Assembly: GCF_024713975.1 (NCBI RefSeq)
Contig: NC_091108.1
Location: forward strand, 1,284,501 to 1,348,500
Source of the DNA: Paralichthys olivaceus
Lineage: Eukaryota > Chordata > Actinopteri > Pleuronectiformes > Paralichthyidae
Direction: 5' to 3'
Length of the DNA stretch: 64,000 nt
Below are positions 26,130 through 36,079 of this stretch, piece after piece. The position numbers were made by a program, and so were the translations under genes. Below the pieces are notes generated by a model. That model was given only the letters and a program-made list of their open reading frames with translations. It did no database searches and was not told where the DNA came from. How positions within the stretch are numbered: the first letter of the stretch is position 1; each line of letters starts with the position of its first letter.

Positions 26130-26763
26130 CTGGAAACAGGTCAAGTTGAAATTATTCATTTGTCACAGAGGGCTTTACAATACAGACAACATAGTCTTAA
26201 AACCATTTGGATTCTACCCAAATATGCAAAACAAAAACAGACCAAACTTAATTCAAAAAGTAGCTCAACGCATCGATTACACTGACAATTACTTTCCACA
26301 TTTACTGTCACAAAATGAAAAATGCCCAATCCCAATTTTATTGACCCACAGTGACATCTACAAAGTCCAGAGATACTCAACTCACAACCTAACATGTTCT
26401 TTTATCAGTTGCTGCAGACTGTTGGTAAATCGTATATTTAAATTAAAGGCAAATCAGTATTTAACTAAAATAAGTATATTCTTATCTTCATATACTTTGC
26501 TGGAAGACGAAATAGCACTCTGTGACCACTGAGGGCAGAGTCACTATTGTGCAGATTTGTTTTCATTTGTCTAACATGATAATGATGAATGTATGAATGT
26601 GGTACAGGCAAAACAAGCAATCTGAAGTTCCTGGAGCATCGAGTTGAAGGATGGGGCCTGGGTAGAGCATCCAGGAGGCAGGACACGACCAAACAAATTC
26701 AGAATTCAGACATCCACAAATTTCAGCTTTTAAAATAAACGATTATTTCAGTGTTTACTATGT

Positions 26764-26878
26764 AGATTTAGTGACATCTAGTGGTGAAGTGTCATGTTGC
26801 AGCTAAAGAAACACTAGTATAAACACCACCAGGATTGTTTAATTTCTCTTTTACCTTTATCTTACACACTGGACCTCT
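26764..26878. mobile_element. Internally deleted MITE copy
   Basis: Begins TTTAGTGACATCTAGTGGTG, with GTGTCATGTTGCAGCT nearby, and ends CTTACACACTGGACCT. These are the two ends of the 24439-24810 element with most of the middle missing. It lies in znf622 intron 1. Confidence 0.75.
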
Positions 26879-27058
26879 GATACGGGAACGTAGCATTTAA
26901 AAGTGGAAACGATTTGACGGAGATAAATCTGAAATACACAGTAACACTGAATATGTCTTCTCTTGTAAAATAATGAACGTAGCAGTGCTTAAACAACCAG
27001 AGTGTTGGTTGACAGTCATAACATCTGTCTACTGGACAATAGCCTAGCTAGCTGCACA

Positions 27059-27092
27059 GTCGCCAGCTAGCTGTCAACAGCTAGCTGGCGAC
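27059..27092. repeat. Perfect 15-bp inverted repeat with 4-base loop
   Basis: GTCGCCAGCTAGCTG, loop TCAA, then CAGCTAGCTGGCGAC. It shares the AGCTAGC core with the tandem repeat that starts 100 bp to the right. Confidence 0.9.
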
Positions 27093-27190
27093 AAGCAGGT
27101 CGACGGCGAAACTTAACGATACTAAACTTAACTTCATGAAAAGTTTTAACTTCAGCTGCAGGACGGCGGCACTCATACCATGCTACTGTC

Positions 27191-27477
27191 GGCTAGCGAC
27201 CAGCTAGCCGAACCCCAGGCATCGGCTAGCGACCAGCTAGCCAAACCCCAGGCATCGGCTAGCGACGAGCTAGCCAAACCCCAGGCATCGGCTAGCGACC
27301 AGCTAGCCAAACCCCAGGCATCGGCTAGCGACGAGCTAGCCAAACCCCAGGCATCGGCTAGCGACCAGCTAGCCAAACCCCAGGCATCGGCTAGCGACCA
27401 GCTAGCCAAACCCCAGGCATCGGCTAGCGACCAGCTAGCCAAACCCCAGGCATCGGCTAGCGACGAGCTAGCCAAAC
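27191..27477. repeat. 33-bp tandem repeat, about 8.7 units, with GCTAGC palindromes
   Basis: Each unit starts GGCTAGCGAC, continues CAGCTAGCC (or GAGCTAGCC in units 3, 5 and 9) and ends AAACCCCAGGCATC. GGCTAGC and GCTAGCC are inverted around a five-base loop, so each unit can form a hairpin. GCTAGC recurs at intervals of 11 and 22 bp. As 33 is a multiple of three, long open frames run through it on both strands. Position is inside the inferred first intron of znf622, about 90 bp from the donor. Confidence 0.95.
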
Positions 27478-27565
27478 AAGCCCATTTAGTGGAGACATTT
27501 ATAAATAACAGCCAACGTGTCGCTCAGTGTTCATGAACTCAACAAACACGCCCGACGACACTTAC

Positions 27566-27720
27566 TCAATGACTCGGGTGGGGCGGCCGCGGCGATGGGA
27601 GAGTCTCCGGGTGACTGAGTCCAGAACCCCGCAGCAGCACTGGCGACACACGAGGGCGAGTCGCTTCTTCGGCGGCGGTTGAGCGGCGCTTCATGTGCAA
27701 CACCGCCCCCTACAGCTCCA
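27566..27720 (-). promoter_or_regulatory. znf622: Inferred noncoding exon 1 and CpG promoter of znf622
   Basis: On the minus strand a strong donor (GA then GTAAGT) lies at 27565/27564, with GC- and CG-rich sequence upstream to about 27.72 kb. This fits a noncoding first exon spliced to the acceptor at 26131/26130, six bases before the znf622 ATG. Inference from splice signals and base composition only. Confidence 0.55.
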
Positions 27721-28305
27721 GAGTGTTTGTGTTGTGACTTCAGGTTGGAGGTGAGACAAGAAACTGTGTGAGTGTGTGCGAGGCGGAATGAGACTGGTGG
27801 TGGGTCAACAGGTGTTTTATGAGGGATATAACAAAGTACATTTACTTTGTTGCTGTACGTCAATATATTCGTCACGTGTTTCTACTTTACTTGAGTAGAA
27901 AAACAAGAAACCGTGGATTTAACAACTGTGTTATTTATTTAAAAATTCAGCTTTGTCACACATTTGATGCAGTTTTTATTTGTTTGAGAAATATGAAAGG
28001 ATATTTGCATAACTCAGGATCAATACAGGTTCTAAAACATCCCAGAAGCTTATTTCTACATTGATTCAGAAAACAACAGCAACATTAGTTCTTTCAAACA
28101 CATTCATGTCAGTGTCATTATAGATTCTGTCTTTACAAAGTGAGACTGAACATCTGGGATGAAGGAGGGCCAGTGTTTGATTGACAGCTGATCTCTGTGC
28201 GGAGCAGAAACGTCACCACGACGAACTTTGAGCAACAAACATGGAGACAAAAGAAGTTCAAGATTTAAACACAGAATCTAAATCACTGCTTTTAATGACT
28301 CCAGA

Positions 28306-29979
28306 CTATTTGAGTTTACACAACTCAGCTGAGGATCCATAATAAACCAGAACTCCAGCATAGAGAGGCTGAGTGAATGTGGTCTGGACTCTGTGGAGGA
28401 GAGTCATGGTGTCAGAGACGCTGTAGAAGGACAGAACACCTGCACTGTGATCCAGGTACACTCCTACTCTGGAGGACGGAGGACCTGACACTGGAGTCTG
28501 GATGCTGTTGTGATAAAAGTTATAACTTTTTTTATAGCAATATAACCTCCAAGATTTATCATTGAATCCAAATCTACAGTCATCTGACCTCCCTGCTCTG
28601 TTGATATTCTTGTATGTGACTGCTACACCAACTCCTCCTCTTCTCTCCACCTCCACCTCCCAGTAACAACGTCCAGTCAGACTCTCTCTACTCAGGACCT
28701 GAAACCAACCAGTGAATCTGTCTGGATGATCAGGATAAAACTGTTCTTCACTCATTCTTGTCACTTTTCTGTTTCCCTCAGATAATAACAGTTCTTTGTG
28801 TGCTGTGTTTGGATCCAGTGTGATTTCCTGTGAATATTTGAAGAAGTCAGCTCTGGTCTTGGGCTCTGGTTGTGGCAGTAAAACATCCACTTGAGACACA
28901 ATCTGTAAAATCTTTGTCTCTGTCTCACTCAGAATGTCCTGTAGTCGACCTCTGACCTGTGACACAGCTGCTGTCACGTCCTCAAAGTTCCTCAGAGGAC
29001 GGATCCTGATGCTGGATGAGTGTGTAGATTCACTGAGTGACAGTGAGGGGGGGTAGTTGAGTAGAAACTGGATGTGATCCTCTGTGTGTGAGAGCTGCTT
29101 CAGTTCATCGTCTCTCCTCTTCAGCTCAGTGATCTCCTGCTCCAGTTTCTCCTGAAGCTCTTTGACTCGACTCACTTCAGTTTCCTGCTGGGATCTGATC
29201 TGCTGCTTCACATCAGAGCTTCTTTTCTCCAGCAGACGGATCAGCTCAGTGAAGATCTTCTCACTGTCCTCCACTGCTTTATCAGCAGAGCGGTTGACGG
29301 CCTCCTCCTCCTGTTGAAGCAGCTTCACATCTTTCTCTCTGTCCTGGAGTCTCTGCTGGATCGTTTGTCTCCTCGGCCCGAGCTCTCTCTGCCTCTCAGT
29401 CATTTCTGCTGCAGCTGTGACTGTGTCGTGGTCTTTATGTTGATCCACAGAGCAGAGATAACAGATACACTGCTGATCAGTGCGGCAGAACATCTTCATC
29501 ACCTCATCGTGACGAGAGCAGATGTTCTCCTGGAGCTTCTCGGAGGGCTCCACCAGCTTGTGCTTCTTAAATGGAGGTGACTGAAAATGAGGCTGGAGGT
29601 GTTTTTCACAATAAGAGGCCAAACAATCCAAACAGGACTTGAGAGCTTTGAGTTTTCTCCCAGTGCAGAAATCACAGGCCACATCTTCAGGTCCAGCATA
29701 GCAGTGATCAGCAGGAGCAGCTTGGAGTCCAGTCTTCTTCAGCTCCTCCACTAAATCAGCTAACATGGTGCTTTTCACCAGGACAGGCCTCAGTGTGAAG
29801 GTCTCTCTACACTGAGGACAGCTGTAGATTCCTCTCTGATCCTCATTGTCCCAGTGGGTTTTAATACAGCTCATACAGTAGCTGTGTCCACAGCCAATAG
29901 TCACTGGATCCTTCAGTAGATCCAGACAGATCGAACAAGAGAATCTTTCTCCGTCCAGTTGATTTTCTTGCTGCGCCAT
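28306..29979 (-). CDS. TRIM E3 ligase, array copy 1 (TRIM16-like/finTRIM-like), intronless
   Basis: 557 codons in one exon. RING of C3HC4 type: C15, C18, C30, H32, C35, C38, C54, C57 (CGHSYCMSC). B-box 1 is at about 102-131 (CDFC...CLDCLASYCEKH) and B-box 2 at about 154-186 (CSRHDEVMKMFC...CYLCSVDQHKDH). A coiled coil spans about 195-305 (TIQQRLQDREKDVKLLQQEE onward). PRY-SPRY runs from about 372 to the end (LDPNTAHKELLLSEGNRKV; GRCYWEVEVE; VGVYLDHSAGVLSFYSVSD). By family: a cytoplasmic ubiquitin ligase whose SPRY recognises targets; teleost expansions of such TRIMs are linked to antiviral defence. Specific to this copy: VEVE insertion, CYKKSYNFY loop and GVLVYYGSS end. Homology with the other units stops left of about 28014, so its poly(A) signal must be outside the repeat (TTTATT near 27933). 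Confidence 0.95.
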   Translation of the reverse strand: MAQQENQLDGERFSCSICLDLLKDPVTIGCGHSYCMSCIKTHWDNEDQRGIYSCPQCRETFTLRPVLVKSTMLADLVEELKKTGLQAAPADHCYAGPEDVACDFCTGRKLKALKSCLDCLASYCEKHLQPHFQSPPFKKHKLVEPSEKLQENICSRHDEVMKMFCRTDQQCICYLCSVDQHKDHDTVTAAAEMTERQRELGPRRQTIQQRLQDREKDVKLLQQEEEAVNRSADKAVEDSEKIFTELIRLLEKRSSDVKQQIRSQQETEVSRVKELQEKLEQEITELKRRDDELKQLSHTEDHIQFLLNYPPSLSLSESTHSSSIRIRPLRNFEDVTAAVSQVRGRLQDILSETETKILQIVSQVDVLLPQPEPKTRADFFKYSQEITLDPNTAHKELLLSEGNRKVTRMSEEQFYPDHPDRFTGWFQVLSRESLTGRCYWEVEVERRGGVGVAVTYKNINRAGRSDDCRFGFNDKSWRLYCYKKSYNFYHNSIQTPVSGPPSSRVGVYLDHSAGVLSFYSVSDTMTLLHRVQTTFTQPLYAGVLVYYGSSAELCKLK

Positions 29980-32251
29980 TTCACCCGCTGCCAGTGACTG
30001 TAGAATAGTTTCACTTCCTGTGAACAGAAACAGAGTCTCTGCTTCTCCCCCTCTCGTTCACTCCTGCAGTGACTCATCTCCCACAGTTCACGTCTTGTTC
30101 ACTGATTCTTACACTGACACGTCTGTGAAGGGAGGTGACAAAGAAATATCCTGACTGGGAGGAGCTGGTTGTGTTTGAGAGCAGGAAGAAGTTTTACTAC
30201 ATTTCTCTACCATGAGCTGTTTGGGAGTTTTTTATCTGTGTCATCACATTTCAAAGTGAATGTTTGCACAGGGAGCTGTCACATTCAGCTCACAACAGCA
30301 CAGGTTGGAACATTATTCACGTTTCAAAGTCTCCAGAAAGTCAATCAAGTTTTTAAGTGGAATAAAAACAAACTTACAAAGTGCTTCACACATGAAAAAC
30401 ACAAGTACAAATACATGGAAACCCACTAATGGAAGAGTAAAAGTATAAAAACTCTACAGGTGACAGAAATGTAATCATGAACAACCTTTACAGTAATACT
30501 ATCAGGGTACGATGACGCCACCCAACTCACAAACCAACCAGAATACCTCAACCCAACCCATAACCTAGCAAACCAACAGACTGACAAGTCACAGACCAGA
30601 AATCAACCAACAACCCAACAACTAACCAAAAAACAATCCACAACCCAACCAACTGACCAAACCAAACAACAGACCAACAAACCACAACCCAACTTACAGC
30701 CCAACCAACAAACCCACCGACAAACCCAGAACCCAACTCATCAGCTGCAGTGAGGAAATATATGGACAAAGTAGAACTGGGTGTGTACGAAGACGGAGGT
30801 TTATCAGGCTTTTCCACATTCCAGTCAGAGAAGCAGCACTTTACAAAAAAGACTTGGTTCAACTACTTTGGGTTTGTTGACGACTTTGTTCCTTTAGTTT
30901 TAGTGACATTTGAAAACAGAGACAAACTGTCATGTGAGAGAAGAGCCTCCTACAGAGGCTGGATTTGTATATTTATCTAGAGCCATTCATTCCTTGGAAA
31001 ATAGTTTGAACATGTTTAAATGGAATTCTCTCTGCATCATTTCACCTCTCAGTGATAATGACCGTCTGAGTTGCTCTGTGTTAGAAGTGGAACTCTGAGC
31101 TCCTGTCGGCTCTGGCACATCACCACATGTTGGTTCATCTCCAAGTTGTGATGTGAAGGGAAGAGAGTGAGGAAATAAACGCAGAGAACAGAGCTGACTG
31201 TGTTTCAAAGTATGAAGAAGATGGAGGCTTATCAAGCTGCTTCACAGTCCGGTAAGAGGAGCAGCACTTTACGATGAAGACTAGATCACAACTTTGATTC
31301 GATGTTGGTTGTATAATACATGTTGACACGTTTGGGTTGTTGATGACTTTGTTCCTTTAACTTTAGTTCCATTGAACTTGTTCTTAGTTAAAACACTGAA
31401 GGACTAGATTGGTCCTCAGCAGAGCCCCTCCTCATCTGGAACTATGCATTGTTCAAAACATCGAACCGTTCACGTGATGAAACCGCCATTAAAATTTAAA
31501 TCCTGGCTCCGCCCCCTTGAACCAACAAAATGCCTGAATTTTCTAAACAGTGATCAATAATATTTAAATGATTTATTAAGTAAGAACCTTTTGGATTTAG
31601 AGCTTTGAATGATGATTCAAGAAGCAGCATGAGGAGAAGAGCAAATCCGAGCACAAACGGGGAACGTTTGAGTACAAGAGCTGGGTTTTAAAGAGAGCAT
31701 TATGACATTTGTTGTGAAATCAATAAGTCTCGATCTGAAACTGAAAGACCACGCTCCGAAATAAAGAGAAGAGACAAATATATGAAACAACGTTATTCTT
31801 TATTCAAACCTTCAGTTTGTTCACACGTTTCATCAGTAGAGTCGGTTCAATGACTCTTGATCTCATGGAAACATTCACTTCATCCACACAGTCAGTTTGT
31901 TTCACCTCCATCTCACAGGAGGAAAAGAAAAGAACAAATAATCAGCTCATTGATTATGATCAGGATCAATACAGGTTCTAAAACATCCCAGAAGCTTATT
32001 TCTACATTGATTCAGAAAACAACAGCAACATTAGTTCTTTCAAACACATTCATGTCAGTGTCATTATAGATTCTGTCTTTACAAAGTGAGACTGAACATC
32101 TGGGATGAAGGAGGGCCAGTGTTTGATTGACAGCTGATCTCTGTGCGGAGCAGAAACGTCACCACGACGAACTTTGAGCAACAAACATGGAGACAAAAGA
32201 AGTTCAAGATTTAAACACAGAATCTAAATCACTGCTTTTAAAGACTCCAGA
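29980..32251. other. Array spacer 1 (TRIM copies 1-2)
   Basis: From left: promoter side of copy 1 (29980-30.15 kb); a CCAAC/AACCA low-complexity tract (about 30519-30742); two diverged versions of a short module (30.79-30.90 and 31.21-31.37 kb); then the 3' flank of copy 2, with AATAAA on its strand at 31799-31804. No gene. The 1,273-bp element found in spacers 3-5 is absent; the empty site reads TTTGTATATTTATC at about 30965-30978. Confidence 0.75.
30009..30018 (-). promoter_or_regulatory. ETS-IRF composite (EICE)-like site upstream of TRIM copy 1
   Basis: On the gene's strand the sequence is GGAAGTGAAACT, 30 bp before the ATG. GGAANNGAAA is the classical PU.1/IRF composite; it differs by one base from an ISRE. 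Confidence 0.45.
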
Positions 32252-33919
32252 CTATTTGAGTTTACACAACTCAGCTGAGCATCCAGAATTAAAAAACCCA
32301 ACTCCAGCATAGAGAGGCTGAGTGAATGTGGTCTGGACTCTGTGGAGGAGAGTCATGGTGTCAGAGACGCTGTAGAAGGACAGAACACCTGCACTGTGAT
32401 CCAGGTACACTCCTACTCTGGAGGACAGAGGACCTGACACTGGAGTCTGGATGCTGTTGTGATAGAAGATATAAATGTTTCCAAAACAATCTAACCTCCA
32501 AGATTTATCATTGATTCCAAATCTACATTCATCTGACCCCCCTGCTCTGTTGATATTCTTGTATGTGACTGCTATAGTAACTACTCCTCTTCTCTCCACC
32601 TCCCAGTAACAACGTCCAGTCAGACTCTCTCTACTCAGGACCTGAAGCCAATAAGTGAATCTGTCTGGATGATCAGAATAAAACTGTTTTTTACTCACTA
32701 ATGTCACTTTTCTGTTTCCCTCAGATAATAACAGACGTTTGTTTGCTGTGTTTGGATCCAGTGTGATTTCCTGTGAATATTTGAAGAAGTCAGCTCTGGT
32801 CTTGGGCTCTGGTTGTGGCAGTAAAACATCCACTTGAGACACAATCTGTAAAATCTTTGTCTCTGTCTCACTCAGAATGTCCTGTAGTCGACCTCTGACC
32901 TGTGACACAGCTGCTGTCACGTCCTCAAAGTTCCTCAGAGGACGGATCCTGATGCTGGATGAGTGTGTAGATTCACTGAGTGACAGTGAGGGGTAGTTGA
33001 GTAGAAACTGGATGTGATCCTCTGTGTGTGAGAGCTGCTTCAGTTCATCGTCTCTCCTCTTCAGCTCAGTGATCTCCTGCTCCAGTTTCTCCTGAAGCTC
33101 TTTGACTCGACTCACTTCAGTTTCCTGCTGGGATCTGATCTGCTGCTTCACATCAGAGCTTCTTTTCTCCAGCAGACGGATCAGCTCAGTGAAGATCTTC
33201 TCACTGTCCTCCACTGCTTTATCAGCAGAGCGGTTGACGGCCTCCTCCTCCTGTTGAAGCAGCTTCACATCTTTCTCTCTGTCCTGGAGTCTCTGCTGGA
33301 TCGTTTGTCTCCTCGGCCCGAGCTCTCTCTGCCTCTCAGTCCTTTCTGCTGCAGCTGTGACTGTGTCGTGGTCTTTATGTTCATCCACAGAGCAGAGATA
33401 ACAGATACACTGCTGATCAGTGCGGCAGAACATCTTCTTCACCTCATCGTGACGAGAGCAGATGTTCTCCTGGAGCTTCTCGGAGGGCTCCACCAGCTTG
33501 TGCTTCTTAAATGGAGGTGACTGAAAATGAGGCTGGAGGTGTTTTTCACAATAAGAGGCCAAACAAACCAAACAGGACTTGAGAGCTTTGAGTTTTCTCC
33601 CAGTGCAGACGTCACAGGCCACATCTTCAGGTCCAGCATAGCAGTGATCAGCAGGAGCAGCTTGGAGTCCAGTCTTCTTCAGCTCCTCCACGAAATCAGC
33701 TATCATGGCGTTTTTCACCAGGACAGGCCTCAGTGCGAAGATCTCTCTACACTGAGGACATCTGTAGATTCCTCTCTCATCCTGATCGTCCCAGTGGGTT
33801 TTAATACAGTTCATACAGTAGCTGTGTCCACAGCCAATAGTCACTGGATCCTTCAGTAGTTCCAGACAGATCGAACAAGAGAATCTTTCTCTGTTCGGTT
33901 GATTTTCTTGCTGCGCCAT
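32252..33919 (-). CDS. TRIM E3 ligase, array copy 2, intronless
   Basis: 555 codons, uninterrupted; RING, two B-boxes, coiled coil and PRY-SPRY as in copy 1, with all zinc ligands kept. The RING end is the most diverged of copies 1-5: NRERFSCSICLELL, CMNCIKTHWDDQDERGIYRC and LVKNAMIADFVEELK. SPRY is of the ANKRLLLSEG / LVSKKQFYSDHPDRFTYW / DCFGNIYIFY / GFFNSGCSAELC type, shared with copies 3 and 4. The poly(A) signal is probably at 31799-31804. Its upstream flank has lost about 120 bp relative to copy 1, including half of the ISRE-like site, so its regulation may differ. Confidence 0.95.
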   Translation of the reverse strand: MAQQENQPNRERFSCSICLELLKDPVTIGCGHSYCMNCIKTHWDDQDERGIYRCPQCREIFALRPVLVKNAMIADFVEELKKTGLQAAPADHCYAGPEDVACDVCTGRKLKALKSCLVCLASYCEKHLQPHFQSPPFKKHKLVEPSEKLQENICSRHDEVKKMFCRTDQQCICYLCSVDEHKDHDTVTAAAERTERQRELGPRRQTIQQRLQDREKDVKLLQQEEEAVNRSADKAVEDSEKIFTELIRLLEKRSSDVKQQIRSQQETEVSRVKELQEKLEQEITELKRRDDELKQLSHTEDHIQFLLNYPSLSLSESTHSSSIRIRPLRNFEDVTAAVSQVRGRLQDILSETETKILQIVSQVDVLLPQPEPKTRADFFKYSQEITLDPNTANKRLLLSEGNRKVTLVSKKQFYSDHPDRFTYWLQVLSRESLTGRCYWEVERRGVVTIAVTYKNINRAGGSDECRFGINDKSWRLDCFGNIYIFYHNSIQTPVSGPLSSRVGVYLDHSAGVLSFYSVSDTMTLLHRVQTTFTQPLYAGVGFFNSGCSAELCKLK

Positions 33920-36079
33920 TTCACCTGCTGCCAGTGACTGTAGAATAGTTTCACAAAGAAAGGAGCCAAAGAAATATCCTGACTGGGAGGAGCTGGTTGT
34001 GTTTGAGAGCAGGAAGAAGTTTTACTACATTTCTCTACCATGAGCTAATTGGGAGTTTTTTATCTGTGTCATCACATTTCAAAGTGAATGTTTGCACAGG
34101 GAGCTGTCACATTCAGCTCACAACAGCACAGGTTGGAACATTATTCACGTTTCAAAGTCTCCAGAAAGTCAATAAAGTTTTTAAGTGGAATAAAAACAAA
34201 CTTACAAAGTGCTTCACACATGAAAAACACAAGTACAAATACATGGAAACCCACTAATGGAAGAGTAAAAGTATAAAAACTCTACAGGTGACAGAAATGT
34301 AATCATGAACAACCTTTACAGTAATACTATCAGGGTACGATGACGCCACCCAACTCACAAACCAACCAGAATACCTCAACCCAACCCATAACCTAGCAAA
34401 CCAACAGACTGACAAGTCACAGACCACAAATCAACCAACAACCCAACAACTAACCAAAAAACAATCCACAACCCAACCAACTGACCAAACCAAACAACAG
34501 ACCAACAAACCACAACCCAACCTACAGCCCAACCAACAAACCCACCGACAAACCCAGAACCCAACTCATCAGCTGCAGTGAGGAAATATATGGACACAGT
34601 AGAACTGGGTGTGTACGAAGACGGAGGTTTATCAGGCTTTTCCACATTCCAGTAAGAGAAGCAGCACTTTACAAAAAAGACTTGGTTCAACTACTTTGGG
34701 TTTGTTGACGACTTTGTTCCTTTAGTTTTAGTGACATTTGAAAACAGAGACAAACTGTCATGTGAGAGAAGAGCCTCCTACAGAGGCTGGATTTGTATAT
34801 TTATCTAGAGTCATTCATTCCTTGGAAAATAGTTTGAACATGTTTAAGTGGAATTCTCTCTGCATCATTTCACCTCTCAGTGATAATGACCGTCTGAGTT
34901 GCTCTGTGTTAGAAGTGGAACTCTGAGCTCCTGTCGGCTCTGGCACATCACCACATGTTGGTTCATCTCCAAGTTGTGATGTGAAGGGAAGAGAGTGAGG
35001 AAATAAATGGAGAGAACAGAGCTGACTGTGTTTCAAAGTATGAGGAAGATGGAGGCTTATCAAGCTGCTTCACAGTCCGGTAAGAGGAGCAGCACTTTAC
35101 GATGAAGACTAGATCACAACTTTGATTCGATGTTGGTTGTATAATACATGTTGACACGTTTGGGTTGTTGATGACTTTGTTCCTTTAACTTTAGTTCCAT
35201 TGAACTTGTTCTTAGTTAAAACACTGAAGGACTAGATTGGTCCTCAGCAGAGCCCCTCCTCATCTGGAACTATGCATTGTTCAAAACATCGAACCGTTGA
35301 CGTGATGAAACCGCCATTAAAATTTAAATCCTGGCTCCGCCCCCTTGAACCAACAAATTGCCAGAATTTTCTAAACAGTGATCAATAATATTTAAATGAT
35401 TTATTAAGTAAGAACCTTTTGGATTTAGAGCTTTGAATGATGATTCAAGAAGCAGCATGAGGAGAAGAGCAAGTCCGAGCACAAACGGGGAACGTTTGAG
35501 TACAAGTGCTGGGTCTTAAAGAGAGCATTATGACATTTGTTGTGAAATCAATAAGTCTCGATCTGAAACTGAAAGACCACGCTCCGAAATAAAGAGAAGA
35601 GACAAATATATGAAACAACGTTATTCTTTATTCAAACCTTCAGTTTGTTCACACGTTTCATCAGTAGAGTCGGTTCAATGACTCTTGATCTCATGGAAAC
35701 ATTCACTTCATCCACACAGTCAGTTTGTTTCACCTCCATCTCACAGGAGGAAAAGAAAAGAACAAATAATCAGCTCATTGATTATGATCAGGATCAATAC
35801 AGGTTCTAAAACATCCCAGAAGCTTATTTCTACATTGATTCAGAAAACAACAGCAACATTAGTTCTTTCAAACACATTCATGTCAGTGTCATTATAGATT
35901 CTGTCTTTACAAAGTGAGACTGAACATCTGGGATGAAGGAGGGCCAGTGTTTGATTGACAGCTGATCTCTGTGCGGAGCAGAAACGTCACCACGACGAAC
36001 TTTGAGCAACAAACATGGAGACAAAAGAAGTTCAAGATTTAAACACAGAATCTAAATCACTGCTTTTAAAGACTCCAGA
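33920..36079. other. Array spacer 2 (TRIM copies 2-3)
   Basis: Same order as spacer 1: shortened promoter side, CCAAC-rich tract (about 34346-34570), two module copies, 3' flank of copy 3 with AATAAA on its strand at 35627-35632. The 1,273-bp element is absent here too (empty site near 34793-34806). Confidence 0.75.

Noticed and set aside
27191-27477. CRISPR-like array
   Set aside because: Units are contiguous without unique spacers, and the window is vertebrate nuclear DNA.
27173-27536. Open frames of about 100-118 codons on both strands with an 11-residue repeat
   Set aside because: They exist only because a 33-bp tandem repeat without stops stays open in any frame; inferred to be intronic.
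28377-28565. Plus-strand open frames within each TRIM gene (for example MWSGLCGGESWCQR)
   Set aside because: Antisense shadows of the TRIM SPRY and B-box coding sequence.
30548-30862. 104-codon minus-strand frame found in every array spacer
   Set aside because: Mostly translated CCAAC low-complexity sequence (GFVGGFVGWAV-type); conserved because the spacers are duplicated.
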